Assembly (NCBI GenBank): GCA_038236965.1
Contig: JBBRZF010000020.1
Coordinates: 1-31,555, forward strand
Direction of reading: 5' to 3'
From: JBBRZF01 sp038236965
Lineage (GTDB): Bacteria; Acidobacteriota; Terriglobia; Terriglobales; Acidobacteriaceae
DNA length: 31,555 bases
Shown here: piece by piece, positions 22,472-31,542 of the stretch
Numbering within the stretch: the first letter of the stretch is position 1
Layout of the letters: each line of letters begins with the position of its first letter
Notes under the pieces: model-generated
Seen by the model: only the letters and a program-made list of their open reading frames with translations
Told to the model about the DNA's origin: nothing
Databases searched by the model: none
Translations under genes and position numbers: made by a program

Positions 22472-24316
22472 GTGAAGCAGTTGACGCGCTTATTGCGCTA
22501 CGTCGGTCCCTACTGGCTTCGCCTGCTTGCCTCCGTGCTGCTCATGGCCGTAGTTGGCGCGATGGAAGGCTTTCGCTTCCTCCTGATTGGGCCCGTCCTG
22601 GACCGCGTTCTCAAGCCGGAATCACAATCCACCCAGATCGCCTTCTTCAGGGTTCCCGGCACAAATCACGAACTTTATCTACAACAACTGGTTCCCAGTC
22701 ACTTCACTAATGCCTGGACCATCGTGGCCTTTGCGCTTGCAGTGTCGGTGGTCATCAAAGGCCTCTGCGATTATGCGGGCACGTACCTGGTGAACTTCGC
22801 TGGGCTTGGCCTCATCACCGATCTGCGCAATGAGCTTTATTCCACGGTGTTGCGGCGCTCGGCTGCCTTCTTCCATAAGAATCCGACGGGAAACCTGGTT
22901 TCCACCATCATCAATGACGTCGATCGCGTGCAGTTTGCCATGTCGTCCGTGCTGGCCGAATTCCTTCAGCAGTTCTTTATTTTTCTGTTCACGGCGGCGG
23001 CCGTCATCAGTCTGGGCGGGAAGCATGCCTGGATTCTGCTGCTCTTCATCCCGGTCATCGTAACCAGTTCACGACGCATAGGGCGTCGCGTTCGTTCGAC
23101 AACGCGACACGGGCAAGACAAGCTGGCTGAGATTCAGAACATCCTGCATGAAACCATCTCCGGCAATCGAATCGTAAAAGCCTTTGGCATGGAGTTGTGG
23201 GAGGTCATGCGTTTCCGGGGCGCGGCCAAACGCTTGTTCAAGGCCAACCTGCGCTCCATCCGCGCCACCGCCTTGAGTTCGCCGCTCATGGATATCCTCG
23301 GCACCATCGCCGTGGCCATGCTGCTGTTGTTCGGACGCGACCAGATCAAGTCCGGAGCATTTACCCCCGGAACCTTTGTAGCCTTCATCGTCGCTGTCTT
23401 CAGCCTCTACAATCCGGTGCGAAAGTTCGCCGGCTTCTACAACAATTTCCAGCAGGCCCTCGGCGCATCCTCTTCGATCTTTACATTCATGGACACTGTG
23501 GATGAAGTCCGTGAAAAGCCGAGTGCCGTGAGACTCGGCGCCTTCCGCAACAGCGTGCGCTTCGATCAAGCCAGCTTCGGATACGGCGATGGCAACGACG
23601 AGCGCGAGGTCTTGCACGGCATCGAGGTCGAAGCCCGTGCCGGCGAAGTGCTGGCCATCGTGGGCTCCAGTGGTTCCGGCAAGACGACGCTGGTGAATCT
23701 CATCCCGCGCTTCTTCGATGTCACCTCCGGAAGAGTGCTCATCGACGGCATTGACGTACGCGACGTGACCCTGGCCTCCTTGCGCGCGCAGATCGGCATC
23801 GTCACACAGGAAACCATTCTCTTCAACGACACCGTGCGCAACAACATCGCCTACGGACAGCCCGACGTGAAGCACCAACAAGTGGAGGCCGCCGCCCGCG
23901 CCGCTCTGGCACACGAATTCATCATGGCCATGCCCGAGCAATACAACACGGTCATCGGCGAACGCGGGTTCCGTCTTTCCGGCGGAGAGCGCCAGCGCCT
24001 CAGCATCGCGCGCGCCCTGCTCAAGAATGCCCCCATCCTCATCCTCGACGAAGCAACCTCGGCGCTCGATACCGAGAGCGAGTCGCTCGTCCAGGCCGCA
24101 TTACACAATCTCATGGAGAACCGCACCGTGTTCGTCATCGCGCACAGGCTCTCCACCGTGCGCCGTGCCGACCGCATCATGGTCCTCGAAAATGGCACCA
24201 TCGCCGACATCGGTTCGCACGAAGATCTCATCAGCCGCCTGGGGACGTACAGGCGTCTTTACGAAATGCAGTTCGAGTTAGAGCCGTCGCGTCCGGCGGA
24301 GAAAGCTGCTGAATAG
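22472..24316 (+). CDS. MsbA-like lipid exporter (ABC transporter, fused TM-ATPase)
   Basis: A 614-residue half-transporter of the MsbA/type IV exporter class. The N-terminal membrane domain (about residues 10-320) has six helices and the coupling-loop signature FHKNPTGNLVSTIINDVDRV. The ATPase domain has Walker A GSSGSGKTTL at about 398, Q-loop QETILFN, signature LSGGERQR at 502, Walker B ILILDEATSALD with Asp526/Glu527, and H-loop His558 (IAHRLST). It works as a homodimer, and lipid A-core or phospholipid flipping is the usual role of this type, but drug export is possible. GTG 22472 has AGGAG at 22459-22463 and starts right at the first helix; the open frame to 22394 lacks support. The next gene, yicC, starts 4 bases after its stop. 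Confidence 0.92.
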   Translation: MKQLTRLLRYVGPYWLRLLASVLLMAVVGAMEGFRFLLIGPVLDRVLKPESQSTQIAFFRVPGTNHELYLQQLVPSHFTNAWTIVAFALAVSVVIKGLCDYAGTYLVNFAGLGLITDLRNELYSTVLRRSAAFFHKNPTGNLVSTIINDVDRVQFAMSSVLAEFLQQFFIFLFTAAAVISLGGKHAWILLLFIPVIVTSSRRIGRRVRSTTRHGQDKLAEIQNILHETISGNRIVKAFGMELWEVMRFRGAAKRLFKANLRSIRATALSSPLMDILGTIAVAMLLLFGRDQIKSGAFTPGTFVAFIVAVFSLYNPVRKFAGFYNNFQQALGASSSIFTFMDTVDEVREKPSAVRLGAFRNSVRFDQASFGYGDGNDEREVLHGIEVEARAGEVLAIVGSSGSGKTTLVNLIPRFFDVTSGRVLIDGIDVRDVTLASLRAQIGIVTQETILFNDTVRNNIAYGQPDVKHQQVEAAARAALAHEFIMAMPEQYNTVIGERGFRLSGGERQRLSIARALLKNAPILILDEATSALDTESESLVQAALHNLMENRTVFVIAHRLSTVRRADRIMVLENGTIADIGSHEDLISRLGTYRRLYEMQFELEPSRPAEKAAE

Positions 24317-24320
24317 CACG

Positions 24321-25220
24321 ATGTCCATACCCTCCGGTATCCGCTCCATGACGGGATTCGCCCAGGTCAAAGGCCAGCACGGCCAGACCGGCTATACCTT
24401 GTCCTTGAAGTCCGTGAACCATCGCTATCTTGACCTGCACCTGCGAATGCCTTCCAATAGTGACGCGCTTGAGCAGCGCGTCCGCCGCGTATTTAAAGAA
24501 CGCATGCATCGCGGACACATCGAACTCACGCTCACCCTGGAACGCGTAGACACCGGCGGCGTCAGCATCAACCGTGAACTGGTTGCCGGATACGTTCGCG
24601 CCTTCCGCAAAGCCGCTGAAGAATTCGGCGTCACCGGAGAGCCTGACCTCAACGCCATCTTTCGCCTGAACGGCGCGCTCAGTTCCGGCGGAGATTTGGC
24701 GGAAGAAGAAGGACTGGAAGACGCGCTAGCCAAAGCCGTGGAAGAAGCCATCGGCAAACTCGACGACATGCGCGCACACGAAGGCCTCGGCATGGCCGCC
24801 GAACTTCGCGAACGCATGCAGCATCTGCAGGCCGGCACCGATCAGGTGGAAACCTTGCGCGGAGCCGTATCCCACGCCTACCACGAGAAAGTACAATCTC
24901 GGATGCAGGAGTTGCTCGGCACCAGCGCCGATCCCGACCGTATCCTTCAGGAAGCGGCCATGCTCGCCGAACGCAGCGACATACAGGAAGAGATCGTGCG
25001 CATGAAAACGCACATTCAACACTTCCTCGGACTGCTGGAGAGCAAGGGCGAAGTCGGCAAGAAACTCGATTTTCTGTTGCAGGAAATGAATCGCGAGGCG
25101 AACACCCTTTTGTCGAAGACGACAGGCGTCGCCGGCGAAGCGCTGAACATCACGCAGTCAGGATTGGCTATGAAGTCCGAGATAGAAAAATCCAGGGAAC
25201 AGGTGCAGAACATAGAATGA
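24321..25220 (+). CDS. yicC: YicC-family endoribonuclease
   Basis: A 299-residue YicC protein. The N-terminal domain has the hallmark RSMTGFAQVKG, LKSVNHRYLDLHLRMP, then ERVDTGGVSINRELVAGY. The C-terminal DUF1732 domain reads DRILQEAAMLAERSDIQEEI, FLGLLESKGEVGKKLDFLLQ and EMNREANTLLSKT, ending in the classic EKSREQVQNIE. E. coli YicC is a ring-shaped endoribonuclease implicated in sRNA RyhB decay. It starts 4 bases after the exporter stop and its TGA overlaps the gmk ATG (ATGA), so the three are tightly coupled. The yicC-gmk-rpoZ order is common in bacteria. Confidence 0.95.
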   Translation: MSIPSGIRSMTGFAQVKGQHGQTGYTLSLKSVNHRYLDLHLRMPSNSDALEQRVRRVFKERMHRGHIELTLTLERVDTGGVSINRELVAGYVRAFRKAAEEFGVTGEPDLNAIFRLNGALSSGGDLAEEEGLEDALAKAVEEAIGKLDDMRAHEGLGMAAELRERMQHLQAGTDQVETLRGAVSHAYHEKVQSRMQELLGTSADPDRILQEAAMLAERSDIQEEIVRMKTHIQHFLGLLESKGEVGKKLDFLLQEMNREANTLLSKTTGVAGEALNITQSGLAMKSEIEKSREQVQNIE

Positions 25221-25924
25221 GCGGCCTGGTCTTCATCATCTCGGCCCCTTCGGGCTCCGGCAAATCGACGTTGGTCAACGGTCTGCGCAGCAGCGTGCTG
25301 GCACTGGATTTCTCCGTCTCCTACACCACGCGTCCGCCACGCGGCAGCGAACTCCCCGGCCGCGAATACTATTACGTCGACCGAGCCGAGTTCGAGCGCA
25401 TGATCGCTCGCAATGAATTCCTCGAGTGCGCCGACGTCTTCGGAAACTACTACGGAACCGCGCGCCGTTTTCTCGACGAAGCGCATCTCCGCGGACATGA
25501 CTTGTTGCTCGACATCGACGTGCAAGGCGCTTCGCAACTTCAGAAGTCGTTACCTGATGCCGTGAGCATTTTCATCCTGCCTCCGGATAGGGACGAATTG
25601 GAGCGCCGACTAAGGCGAAGGTCTGAGGCGGAAAACGTGGAAAACGCCATAATCGAGCGCAGATTGCGGACGGCGGCGAAAGAGATTGAGAATTACTCGA
25701 AATATAACTATATTTTGGTCAACGACCGCCTAGAGGAATCTATTGACGCGCTAAAGGCTATAGTATTGTCAGAGCGCCTGAAACACTCCGGCGCGCCTCT
25801 CTCCGAACGCGACAAAGATTTGCTCGCCAACGCGGAGAAATGTCTTTTGCCGAACGTTAAGGAACGGCTGCAGCCGATACTAGCCTCGTTTGCTGCTTCA
25901 GCATCTCAGGCCGTAACTGAATAG
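25217..25924 (+). CDS. gmk: Guanylate kinase
   Basis: A 235-residue guanylate kinase that makes GDP from GMP and ATP. The P-loop is SAPSGSGKSTL at 9-19. GMP-binding residues lie in VSYTTRPPRGSELPGREYYYV and the segment after it; DVFGNYYGT and DLLLDIDVQGASQL follow, and the lid is ERRLRRRSEAENVENAIIERR. It is about 25 residues longer than usual because of a C-terminal extension (LPNVKERLQPILASFAASAS). The start ATG 25217 overlaps yicC. The rpoZ gene begins 12 bases after its stop. Confidence 0.97.
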   Translation: MSGLVFIISAPSGSGKSTLVNGLRSSVLALDFSVSYTTRPPRGSELPGREYYYVDRAEFERMIARNEFLECADVFGNYYGTARRFLDEAHLRGHDLLLDIDVQGASQLQKSLPDAVSIFILPPDRDELERRLRRRSEAENVENAIIERRLRTAAKEIENYSKYNYILVNDRLEESIDALKAIVLSERLKHSGAPLSERDKDLLANAEKCLLPNVKERLQPILASFAASASQAVTE

Positions 25925-25936
25925 GGAGCGACTCAC

Positions 25937-26170
25937 ATGGAATTAATCACAGGTTTCGACAGCAACTATCGCTACATCCTCGTCGCGGCTCGCCGCGCCC
26001 GTCAGTTGCTGTCTGGTGCTCGTCCTATGGTGGAGACCACCGCGAAAAAGCCTTGCCGTGTGGCGCAGCACGAACTCGACGCTCACCTGGTGAAATGGTT
26101 CATTCCTGAAAAGCCCAAGTCGGCCGTGGAACTCGCCAAGGAACAGCTTGCGCAAACAGATAGCGAGTAG
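25937..26170 (+). CDS. rpoZ: RNA polymerase omega subunit
   Basis: A 77-residue omega protein. The family core is visible: the initial ITGFDSNYRYILVAARRARQ segment (polymerase-anchoring helix) and LLSGARPMVETTAKKPCRVAQ. It helps fold and hold the beta-prime subunit. It sits directly after gmk, as in many bacteria, with GGGAGCG before the ATG at 25937. The short length is normal. Confidence 0.92.
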   Translation: MELITGFDSNYRYILVAARRARQLLSGARPMVETTAKKPCRVAQHELDAHLVKWFIPEKPKSAVELAKEQLAQTDSE

Positions 26171-26213
26171 AAGCCGCCGATACCTTTCCAGCGCGCGGCT
26201 CATCTAGATAACT

Positions 26214-27446
26214 ATGAAGATCGTCCTCGGCGTGACCGGTGGAATTGCGGCCTATAAGTCGGCAGAGATTCTTCGCCTGCTGCAGGACCGCGGTATGCAG
26301 GTGCAGGTCATCATGACCTCCTCGGCTCAGGAGTTCGTGCGACCGCTCACCTTCGCCGCTCTCAGCGGAGAAAAAGTGATTACCGATATGTTTGCGGCGG
26401 AAGGCTACGAATCGAATCTCGATTCCGCCGTCGAACACATCAGCGTCGCGCAATCCGCCGACGCCCTGCTCGTAGCGCCATGCACGGCAGACACGCTGGC
26501 AAAGTTTGCCAACGGCATCGCCAACGACTTCCTCTCCACAACCTATTTAGCTACCAAAGCGCCCGTTATCCTCGCTCCCGCCATGAACGTCAACATGTGG
26601 GAGCACGAGGCGACCCGCAGGAATATCGAGATCCTCCGCGCGCGCGGCGTTCACATCGTCGAACCCGGCAGCGGATACCTTGCTTGCGGCATGGTGGGCG
26701 CTGGCCGACTCGCCGAGCCCCAACAGATCGTCGAAGCCACACTGGCCGCCATGGGCGTGAAGCAGGACCTGAAAGGGGAGACCGTCCTCATCACCGCCGG
26801 GCCCACCTACGAACCCATCGACCCCGTCCGCTTCATCGGTAACCGTTCCAGCGGAAAAATGGGATTCGCCATCGCCGAAGCTGCCATCCGTCGCGGAGCA
26901 AAAGTCATTCTCGTCAGCGGACCTACAGCCCTGAAGCCTCCCGCCGTCGCGGAATTCGTGCAGGTGGAAACCGCACGCCAGATGCGCGACGCCGTCATGT
27001 TGCGCTTTCCCGACAGCACCATCGTCGTGAAGACTGCCGCCGTCGCCGACTACAAGCCGCGAGATGCCTCCACGCAGAAACTCAAACGCGACAAGCCCCT
27101 CGAATTGCAGCTCGAACCCACCTCCGACATTCTTGCCGAACTCGGCGCGAACCGTTTTCCCAAGCAGGTGCTGATCGGCTTCGCCGCCGAAACGGAAAAT
27201 CTCGTCGCCAACGCGCGCAAGAAACTCGCCTCGAAAAAGTGCGACGCCATCGTGCTCAACGACGTTTCGCGCAAAGACATTGGCTTTGGCTCGGAACACA
27301 ACGCTGTCACCATCGTCACGCCCGAGCGCGTTATCGATGTGCCATTAGCCACCAAGTTCGAAGTCGCACAACGCGTGCTCGACGTCGCGGCCGATATCCG
27401 CCGCGCGCGCATAGCCGACGCATCATCCGAAACCGTTCCCAGCTAG
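26214..27446 (+). CDS. coaBC: Bifunctional CoaBC (phosphopantothenoylcysteine synthetase/decarboxylase)
   Basis: A 410-residue fused enzyme for steps 2 and 3 of coenzyme A synthesis. The N-terminal CoaC flavoprotein (1-180) has GVTGGIAAYKS, catalytic His75 (EHISVAQ), PAMNVNMW (Asn125) and the substrate-clamp Cys158 (YLACGMVGAG). The C-terminal CoaB (about 185-400) has ITAGPTYEPIDPVRFIGNRS, SSGKMG with Asn210 just ahead, KTAAVADYKP (Lys273) and Lys289. All key residues are present, so it should be active. The udg ATG is only 2 bases after its TAG. An ATG or GTG between rpoZ and 26214 is not needed, as ATG 26214 begins the FMN-binding strand directly. Confidence 0.96.
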   Translation: MKIVLGVTGGIAAYKSAEILRLLQDRGMQVQVIMTSSAQEFVRPLTFAALSGEKVITDMFAAEGYESNLDSAVEHISVAQSADALLVAPCTADTLAKFANGIANDFLSTTYLATKAPVILAPAMNVNMWEHEATRRNIEILRARGVHIVEPGSGYLACGMVGAGRLAEPQQIVEATLAAMGVKQDLKGETVLITAGPTYEPIDPVRFIGNRSSGKMGFAIAEAAIRRGAKVILVSGPTALKPPAVAEFVQVETARQMRDAVMLRFPDSTIVVKTAAVADYKPRDASTQKLKRDKPLELQLEPTSDILAELGANRFPKQVLIGFAAETENLVANARKKLASKKCDAIVLNDVSRKDIGFGSEHNAVTIVTPERVIDVPLATKFEVAQRVLDVAADIRRARIADASSETVPS

Positions 27447-27448
27447 AC

Positions 27449-28327
27449 ATGGCCAAGACACTGGATCCCGCCGCCAAGCAGGCCGTCAGCGACCGTCTGC
27501 GCTACTACCGCGACCTCGGCATCTACGATTTCTACACGCGCGAAGTCAGCGCGGAAACGCTCGCCGCGCTTGGACTGAATGCAGCGCCTGCCGAAACGGT
27601 TGAGACAAGCGCGACCGCGGAAAACATTTCTGCAACACCCGACGAAACTATGGCTACTCCCAAGAAAGCGAAAGCCCCTTCCGCCGCGACACTGAAGATT
27701 CTCAACGACCGCCCCGTCGCGCTAGTCAACATTCGTGCCGACCTCGGCGATTGCACGCGCTGCGTGCTCCATCAGGGACGCAACAAGATCGTCTTCGGCG
27801 TGGGCAACGTGAATGCCGACATCATGTTCGTCGGCGAAGGCCCCGGCGCGGATGAAGACGAACAGGGCGAACCCTTCGTCGGACGCGCCGGACAGTTGCT
27901 CAACAACATGATCTCCGCCATGGGCATCCAGCGCGAAGACGTTTACATCGCCAACGTGGTGAAGTGCCGTCCGCCTGCGAACCGCACGCCCGAACGCGAA
28001 GAATGCGATACCTGTTCGCCATTCCTCATGCGCCAGATCGCAATCGTGCGCCCCAAAGTCATCGTCGCCCTCGGCGCAACCGCGGCTAAAGCGTTGCTCT
28101 TGCTCAACGATTCCATGGCGAACCTGCGCGGAAAGTTCTACGACTTCACCCCCACGCTCCCAACCGACGCGCCCGAGCACGCCCTCGAACTTTCCGGCAT
28201 AAAATTGGCCGTCACCTATCACCCCGCGTACTTGTTGCGCGATCCGCGTCAGAAGAAAGAAACGTGGAAAGATCTACAGATGGTGATGAAGTATCTAGGC
28301 ATGAAGCCGCCCGCCAAAAGCGAATAA
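27449..28327 (+). CDS. Family 4 uracil-DNA glycosylase (4Fe-4S)
   Basis: A 292-residue type-4 uracil-DNA glycosylase, which removes uracil from DNA. The Fe-S ligands are Cys102 and Cys105 (DCTRC), Cys173 (KCRPP) and Cys189, with spacings close to those of the Thermus enzyme. The uracil-binding motif GEGPGADEDEQGEPFVGRAG is at about 129-147, and the minor-groove motif YHPAYLLRDP at 257. The N-terminal 90 residues are a low-complexity extension (VETSATAENISATPDETMA) with one conserved-looking helix at the start; most family members lack it. It starts 2 bases after coaBC. A dispersed repeat follows before priA. Confidence 0.93.
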   Translation: MAKTLDPAAKQAVSDRLRYYRDLGIYDFYTREVSAETLAALGLNAAPAETVETSATAENISATPDETMATPKKAKAPSAATLKILNDRPVALVNIRADLGDCTRCVLHQGRNKIVFGVGNVNADIMFVGEGPGADEDEQGEPFVGRAGQLLNNMISAMGIQREDVYIANVVKCRPPANRTPEREECDTCSPFLMRQIAIVRPKVIVALGATAAKALLLLNDSMANLRGKFYDFTPTLPTDAPEHALELSGIKLAVTYHPAYLLRDPRQKKETWKDLQMVMKYLGMKPPAKSE

Positions 28328-28332
28328 GCTTT

Positions 28333-28419
28333 AACGCAAAGGACGCAAAGGAACGCAAATAAAATCAGGTGTAATGAAAACTTTTGGTTTTCTTCGTGCC
28401 TTCGTGTCTTCGTGGTGAA
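28333..28419 (+). repeat. Dispersed repeat pair before priA
   Basis: Two parts: AACGCAAAGGACGCAAAGG with a third partial unit (28333-28359), and TTTTCTTCGTGCCTTCGTG with its continuation (28388-28419). The latter matches 12470-12501 in the repeat spacer with three mismatches. Confidence 0.7.
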
Positions 28420-28464
28420 ATCCTTTGGGCACCTCCGCACCTGCTCCCGGTATATAACTGAACA

Positions 28465-30954
28465 GTGCCGCCCGAGACCCAACTCAGCATGATGCCGACG
28501 CCGCCACAGCAATTTTGCGACGTCGCGCTGCCCGTGCCCTTGGACACGGTATTCACCTATCGCGTGAAGTCTGCCGTCCCCGTCGTCGGCGGACGCGTCA
28601 TCGTGCCCTTCCGCGAGAAGAAGTTGAGTGGCGTCGTTACGCGCGTACACACCGAAGCGCCCGACGCGAAAATCAAAACGCGCGACGTCCTCCAGGTACT
28701 CGACACCGAACCGGTCCTCGACGAACACCTGCTCTCGCTCGGACGCTGGATCGCGCAGTATTACATCGCGCCCATCGGCGAGGTTTACCGCACCATGCTG
28801 CCGCTGGGCGCGGAGTTCCAGAAAGCCATCGGCTATCGCATCACCGAGATCGGCTCCGAAGCGCTCTTCGCGTCGGCCACGGTAGGCTCGTCCTTGCGTT
28901 CGCAAAAAGACACGGATTACCAGATGCTCGAGTACGCCGTCCTGGACTACCTTGCCGACGGCGACCTGGTGCGCGAGCAAGCCTTGCGCTCTGGCGCCGG
29001 TGCCACGCGCGAAGTCATTCGCACGCTGATGCAGAAGAAGTGGATTCTGCGCGAAGACTTGTCCGCCGTGCGCGATGCGCGCCGCACCGTTCGCGTCGCC
29101 GTGTTGAAAGCCGCGCCCGCCGAAGACGCCACGCGCAAACTCAACACAAATCAGCAGAAGATTCTCGACGAACTCGCCGCCCACGCGGGACGCCTGCTGG
29201 TGGCCGATCTCCGCGACTTGCGCGTGCCGCCCAGCACGCTCGGAACGCTGGTCAAACGCGGCCAAGTGGAAATCATCGAGGAAGCCGCCGAGCGCGTCGC
29301 GCCAAAACTAAAGCCGCGCCGCACCATCGATTTCATCTTCACCGCCTCGCAGCAAGCGGCGCTTAAACACATCAATGCCGCCATCTCGTCCCAGACGTTT
29401 TCCGTAACGCTGATTCACGGCGTTACCGGCTCGGGAAAAACTGCCGTCTATTTGTCGGCCATGCAAGACGTTCTCAAGGCCGGCCGCGGCGCGATTTTGC
29501 TCGTCCCCGAAATCGGATTGACCCCGGCGGTCGCTGCCGATCTGCACGGAATCTTCGGCCCCGAGGTCGCCATTCTGCATTCCTCTCTTTCCGACGACGA
29601 GCGCGCGGAACACTGGCATCGCATACGTCGCGGAGAGGCGCGCATGGTGGTCGGCACGCGTTCTGCCGTCTTCGCGCCCGTGCAAGATCTAGCGGTCATC
29701 ATCGTGGACGAAGAGCACGACAATAGTTACAAGCAGGAGGAGACGCCGCGCTATCACGCGCGCAACGTTGCTGCCGTGCGCGCAAAGATGTCCGGTTCCG
29801 CCGTCGTACTGGGTTCCGCCACTCCGTCCCTGGAGTCGTACCTCAACGCGCAGAAGAATAAATACGCGCTCGTCGAATTGCCCGACCGCGTCGAACGACG
29901 CCCCATGCCCGAAGTCGAGATCATCGACATGCGCCAGGAGTTTCAGGAGAGCGGCAAGGAACACGTGCTCTCGCGCAAACTCATCGAAGAAGTGAAGCAG
30001 CGCCTCGAGGCCGGCGAGCAGGCGATGATCCTGCTCAACCGCCGCGGCTACTCCGCGTTCGTCATGTGTCGCGCTTGCGGAGACACCATCGAGTGCCGCG
30101 ATTGCGCCATTGCGCTCACCCACCACAAACGCGAGAACCGCCTCGTCTGCCACTACTGCGGATATCTGCAGACGATTCCGAAGCTCTGTCCCAAGTGCGG
30201 CAGCGACTACGTGCAATTCCTCGGCACCGGCTCAGAGAAGCTCGAAGACCTCTTGCACGGTACATTTCCGCAGGCGCGCATCGGTCGCATGGATCGCGAC
30301 ACCATTCGCGGACACGCAGACTTCGAACGCATCCTCGGTGAACTGCACGCCGGAGACATCGACCTGCTCGTGGGCACGCAGATGATTGCCAAGGGACACG
30401 ACATCCATGGCGTCACACTGGTCGGCGTTGTCGGTGCGGACACCGCCCTCAGCCTCCCCGATTTCCGTGCCGCTGAACGAACCTTCCAGCTACTCACGCA
30501 AGTTGCCGGACGCGCCGGACGCGGAGAGACTCCGGGCAAAGTCGTGCTGCAAACTTATTTTCCGGAACACTACGCCGTACAGTATGCCGCGCACCACGAC
30601 TATGCCGGATTCAGCGAGCGGGAACTCCGCTTCCGCAGCTACCTGCATTACCCGCCCTACACGGCGCTGGCCAACGTATTGATTCGCAGCGACAAACTGG
30701 ACGAAGCCCTGCGCTACTCGGGCATTATTGGCAAGTGGTTCAGCGCGACGCGACACGAAGGCGTGCGCGTGCTCGGCCCGGCGGCAGCTCCCATCGTGCG
30801 CCTCAAAAAGGACTATCGCTATCATTTCCTCGTCAAGGCCGCCAGTCGCGAGAAGATGAATACGCTGCTTCGCGCAATGTTGCAGCACGCCGTTGCTAAC
30901 AAAATCCCCCGCACCAGCGTCATAGTAGATATGGACGCGCTGAGCCTTATGTAG
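28465..30954 (+). CDS. priA: Primosomal replication restart helicase PriA
   Basis: A PriA of up to 829 residues that reloads the replisome at stalled forks. The N-terminal DNA-binding domain has DVALPVPLDTVFTYRV and GGRVIVPFREKKLSGVV. The helicase core has Walker A GVTGSGKTA at 319-327, DEEHD at 415-419, and HARNVAAVRAKMSGSAVVLG. The zinc-binding module has eight Cys (535, 538, 544, 547, 562, 565, 575, 578), as in E. coli PriA. Helicase motifs include GTGSEKLEDLL, MDRDTIRGHADFE, GTQMIAKGHD and QVAGRAGRG. The start is uncertain: GTG 28465 lies about 7 bases after TATAAC (28453-28458), so it could be leaderless; ATG 28489 is an alternative. Neither has a good Shine-Dalgarno. Confidence 0.95.
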   Translation: MPPETQLSMMPTPPQQFCDVALPVPLDTVFTYRVKSAVPVVGGRVIVPFREKKLSGVVTRVHTEAPDAKIKTRDVLQVLDTEPVLDEHLLSLGRWIAQYYIAPIGEVYRTMLPLGAEFQKAIGYRITEIGSEALFASATVGSSLRSQKDTDYQMLEYAVLDYLADGDLVREQALRSGAGATREVIRTLMQKKWILREDLSAVRDARRTVRVAVLKAAPAEDATRKLNTNQQKILDELAAHAGRLLVADLRDLRVPPSTLGTLVKRGQVEIIEEAAERVAPKLKPRRTIDFIFTASQQAALKHINAAISSQTFSVTLIHGVTGSGKTAVYLSAMQDVLKAGRGAILLVPEIGLTPAVAADLHGIFGPEVAILHSSLSDDERAEHWHRIRRGEARMVVGTRSAVFAPVQDLAVIIVDEEHDNSYKQEETPRYHARNVAAVRAKMSGSAVVLGSATPSLESYLNAQKNKYALVELPDRVERRPMPEVEIIDMRQEFQESGKEHVLSRKLIEEVKQRLEAGEQAMILLNRRGYSAFVMCRACGDTIECRDCAIALTHHKRENRLVCHYCGYLQTIPKLCPKCGSDYVQFLGTGSEKLEDLLHGTFPQARIGRMDRDTIRGHADFERILGELHAGDIDLLVGTQMIAKGHDIHGVTLVGVVGADTALSLPDFRAAERTFQLLTQVAGRAGRGETPGKVVLQTYFPEHYAVQYAAHHDYAGFSERELRFRSYLHYPPYTALANVLIRSDKLDEALRYSGIIGKWFSATRHEGVRVLGPAAAPIVRLKKDYRYHFLVKAASREKMNTLLRAMLQHAVANKIPRTSVIVDMDALSLM

Positions 30955-31098
30955 GGCGTTCGCTGCAAAGCCTGAGAGTGTCCGGAAACGTGCGTGTGTT
31001 GCCAAAGTTGCGTGTCACAGGAATAGAGCGGGCGTTACCACTTTTCAATTCGCATCCGATTCTGAGAAAATACGAACACTGGGTTGGGGGAGTCGCGC

Positions 31099-31542
31099 TT
31101 GTCCATCGATAAGAACGCTGGTGAGGAACTGGAAGCGCCGCTGAAATCCGCTCACGGGTATCCATCGTGCGAATTCGATCATGCACGCACGCTGGTGAAG
31201 ATCAATCTCACGTTGTCGGCCGACCCTGAAGCGATCTCACCCGCCGTAGACAGCATCATGGCCGAAGTGCGCAAAGTGGATTGCGCCTCCGGTAAGGAAT
31301 TCGAGATCGAGACGGCTTTGCGTGAAGCACTCGCCAACGCCATCAAGCACGGATGCCAGTCCGATCCCAACAAGCATGTTCAATGCTGTGTCGCCTGTGA
31401 AGAAGACAAAGGGATGCTCATCATTGTGCGCGATCCCGGCGAAGGTGGCCGGCGTGAAGCGGGTGGTGATGTGTACGCCTTCGACGAAGGGCGGTGTCAG
31501 TCCCTATCTTCTCGTCGCCGCCGACATTGCCGGCGTGGATGA
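31099..31542 (+). CDS. RsbW-like anti-sigma ATPase, C-terminus replaced (chimeric)
   Basis: Residues 1-116 read as an RsbW/SpoIIAB-type serine kinase domain: NLTLSADPEAISPAVDSIMAE, then the N box EIETALREALANAIKHG and the G1 box IVRDPGEG. Members bind and inhibit sigma factors or phosphorylate their antagonists. After GEG (codon ending 31446), the expected phenylalanine and G2 half of the ATP site are missing. The frame instead runs into Arg/Ser-rich nonsense to a stop at 31542. The bases from about 31430 onward encode histidinol dehydrogenase in another frame. The true gene is therefore cut here. TTG 31099 has GGGGGAG (31086-31092) upstream, a good start. Confidence 0.75.
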   Translation: MSIDKNAGEELEAPLKSAHGYPSCEFDHARTLVKINLTLSADPEAISPAVDSIMAEVRKVDCASGKEFEIETALREALANAIKHGCQSDPNKHVQCCVACEEDKGMLIIVRDPGEGGRREAGGDVYAFDEGRCQSLSSRRRRHCRRG

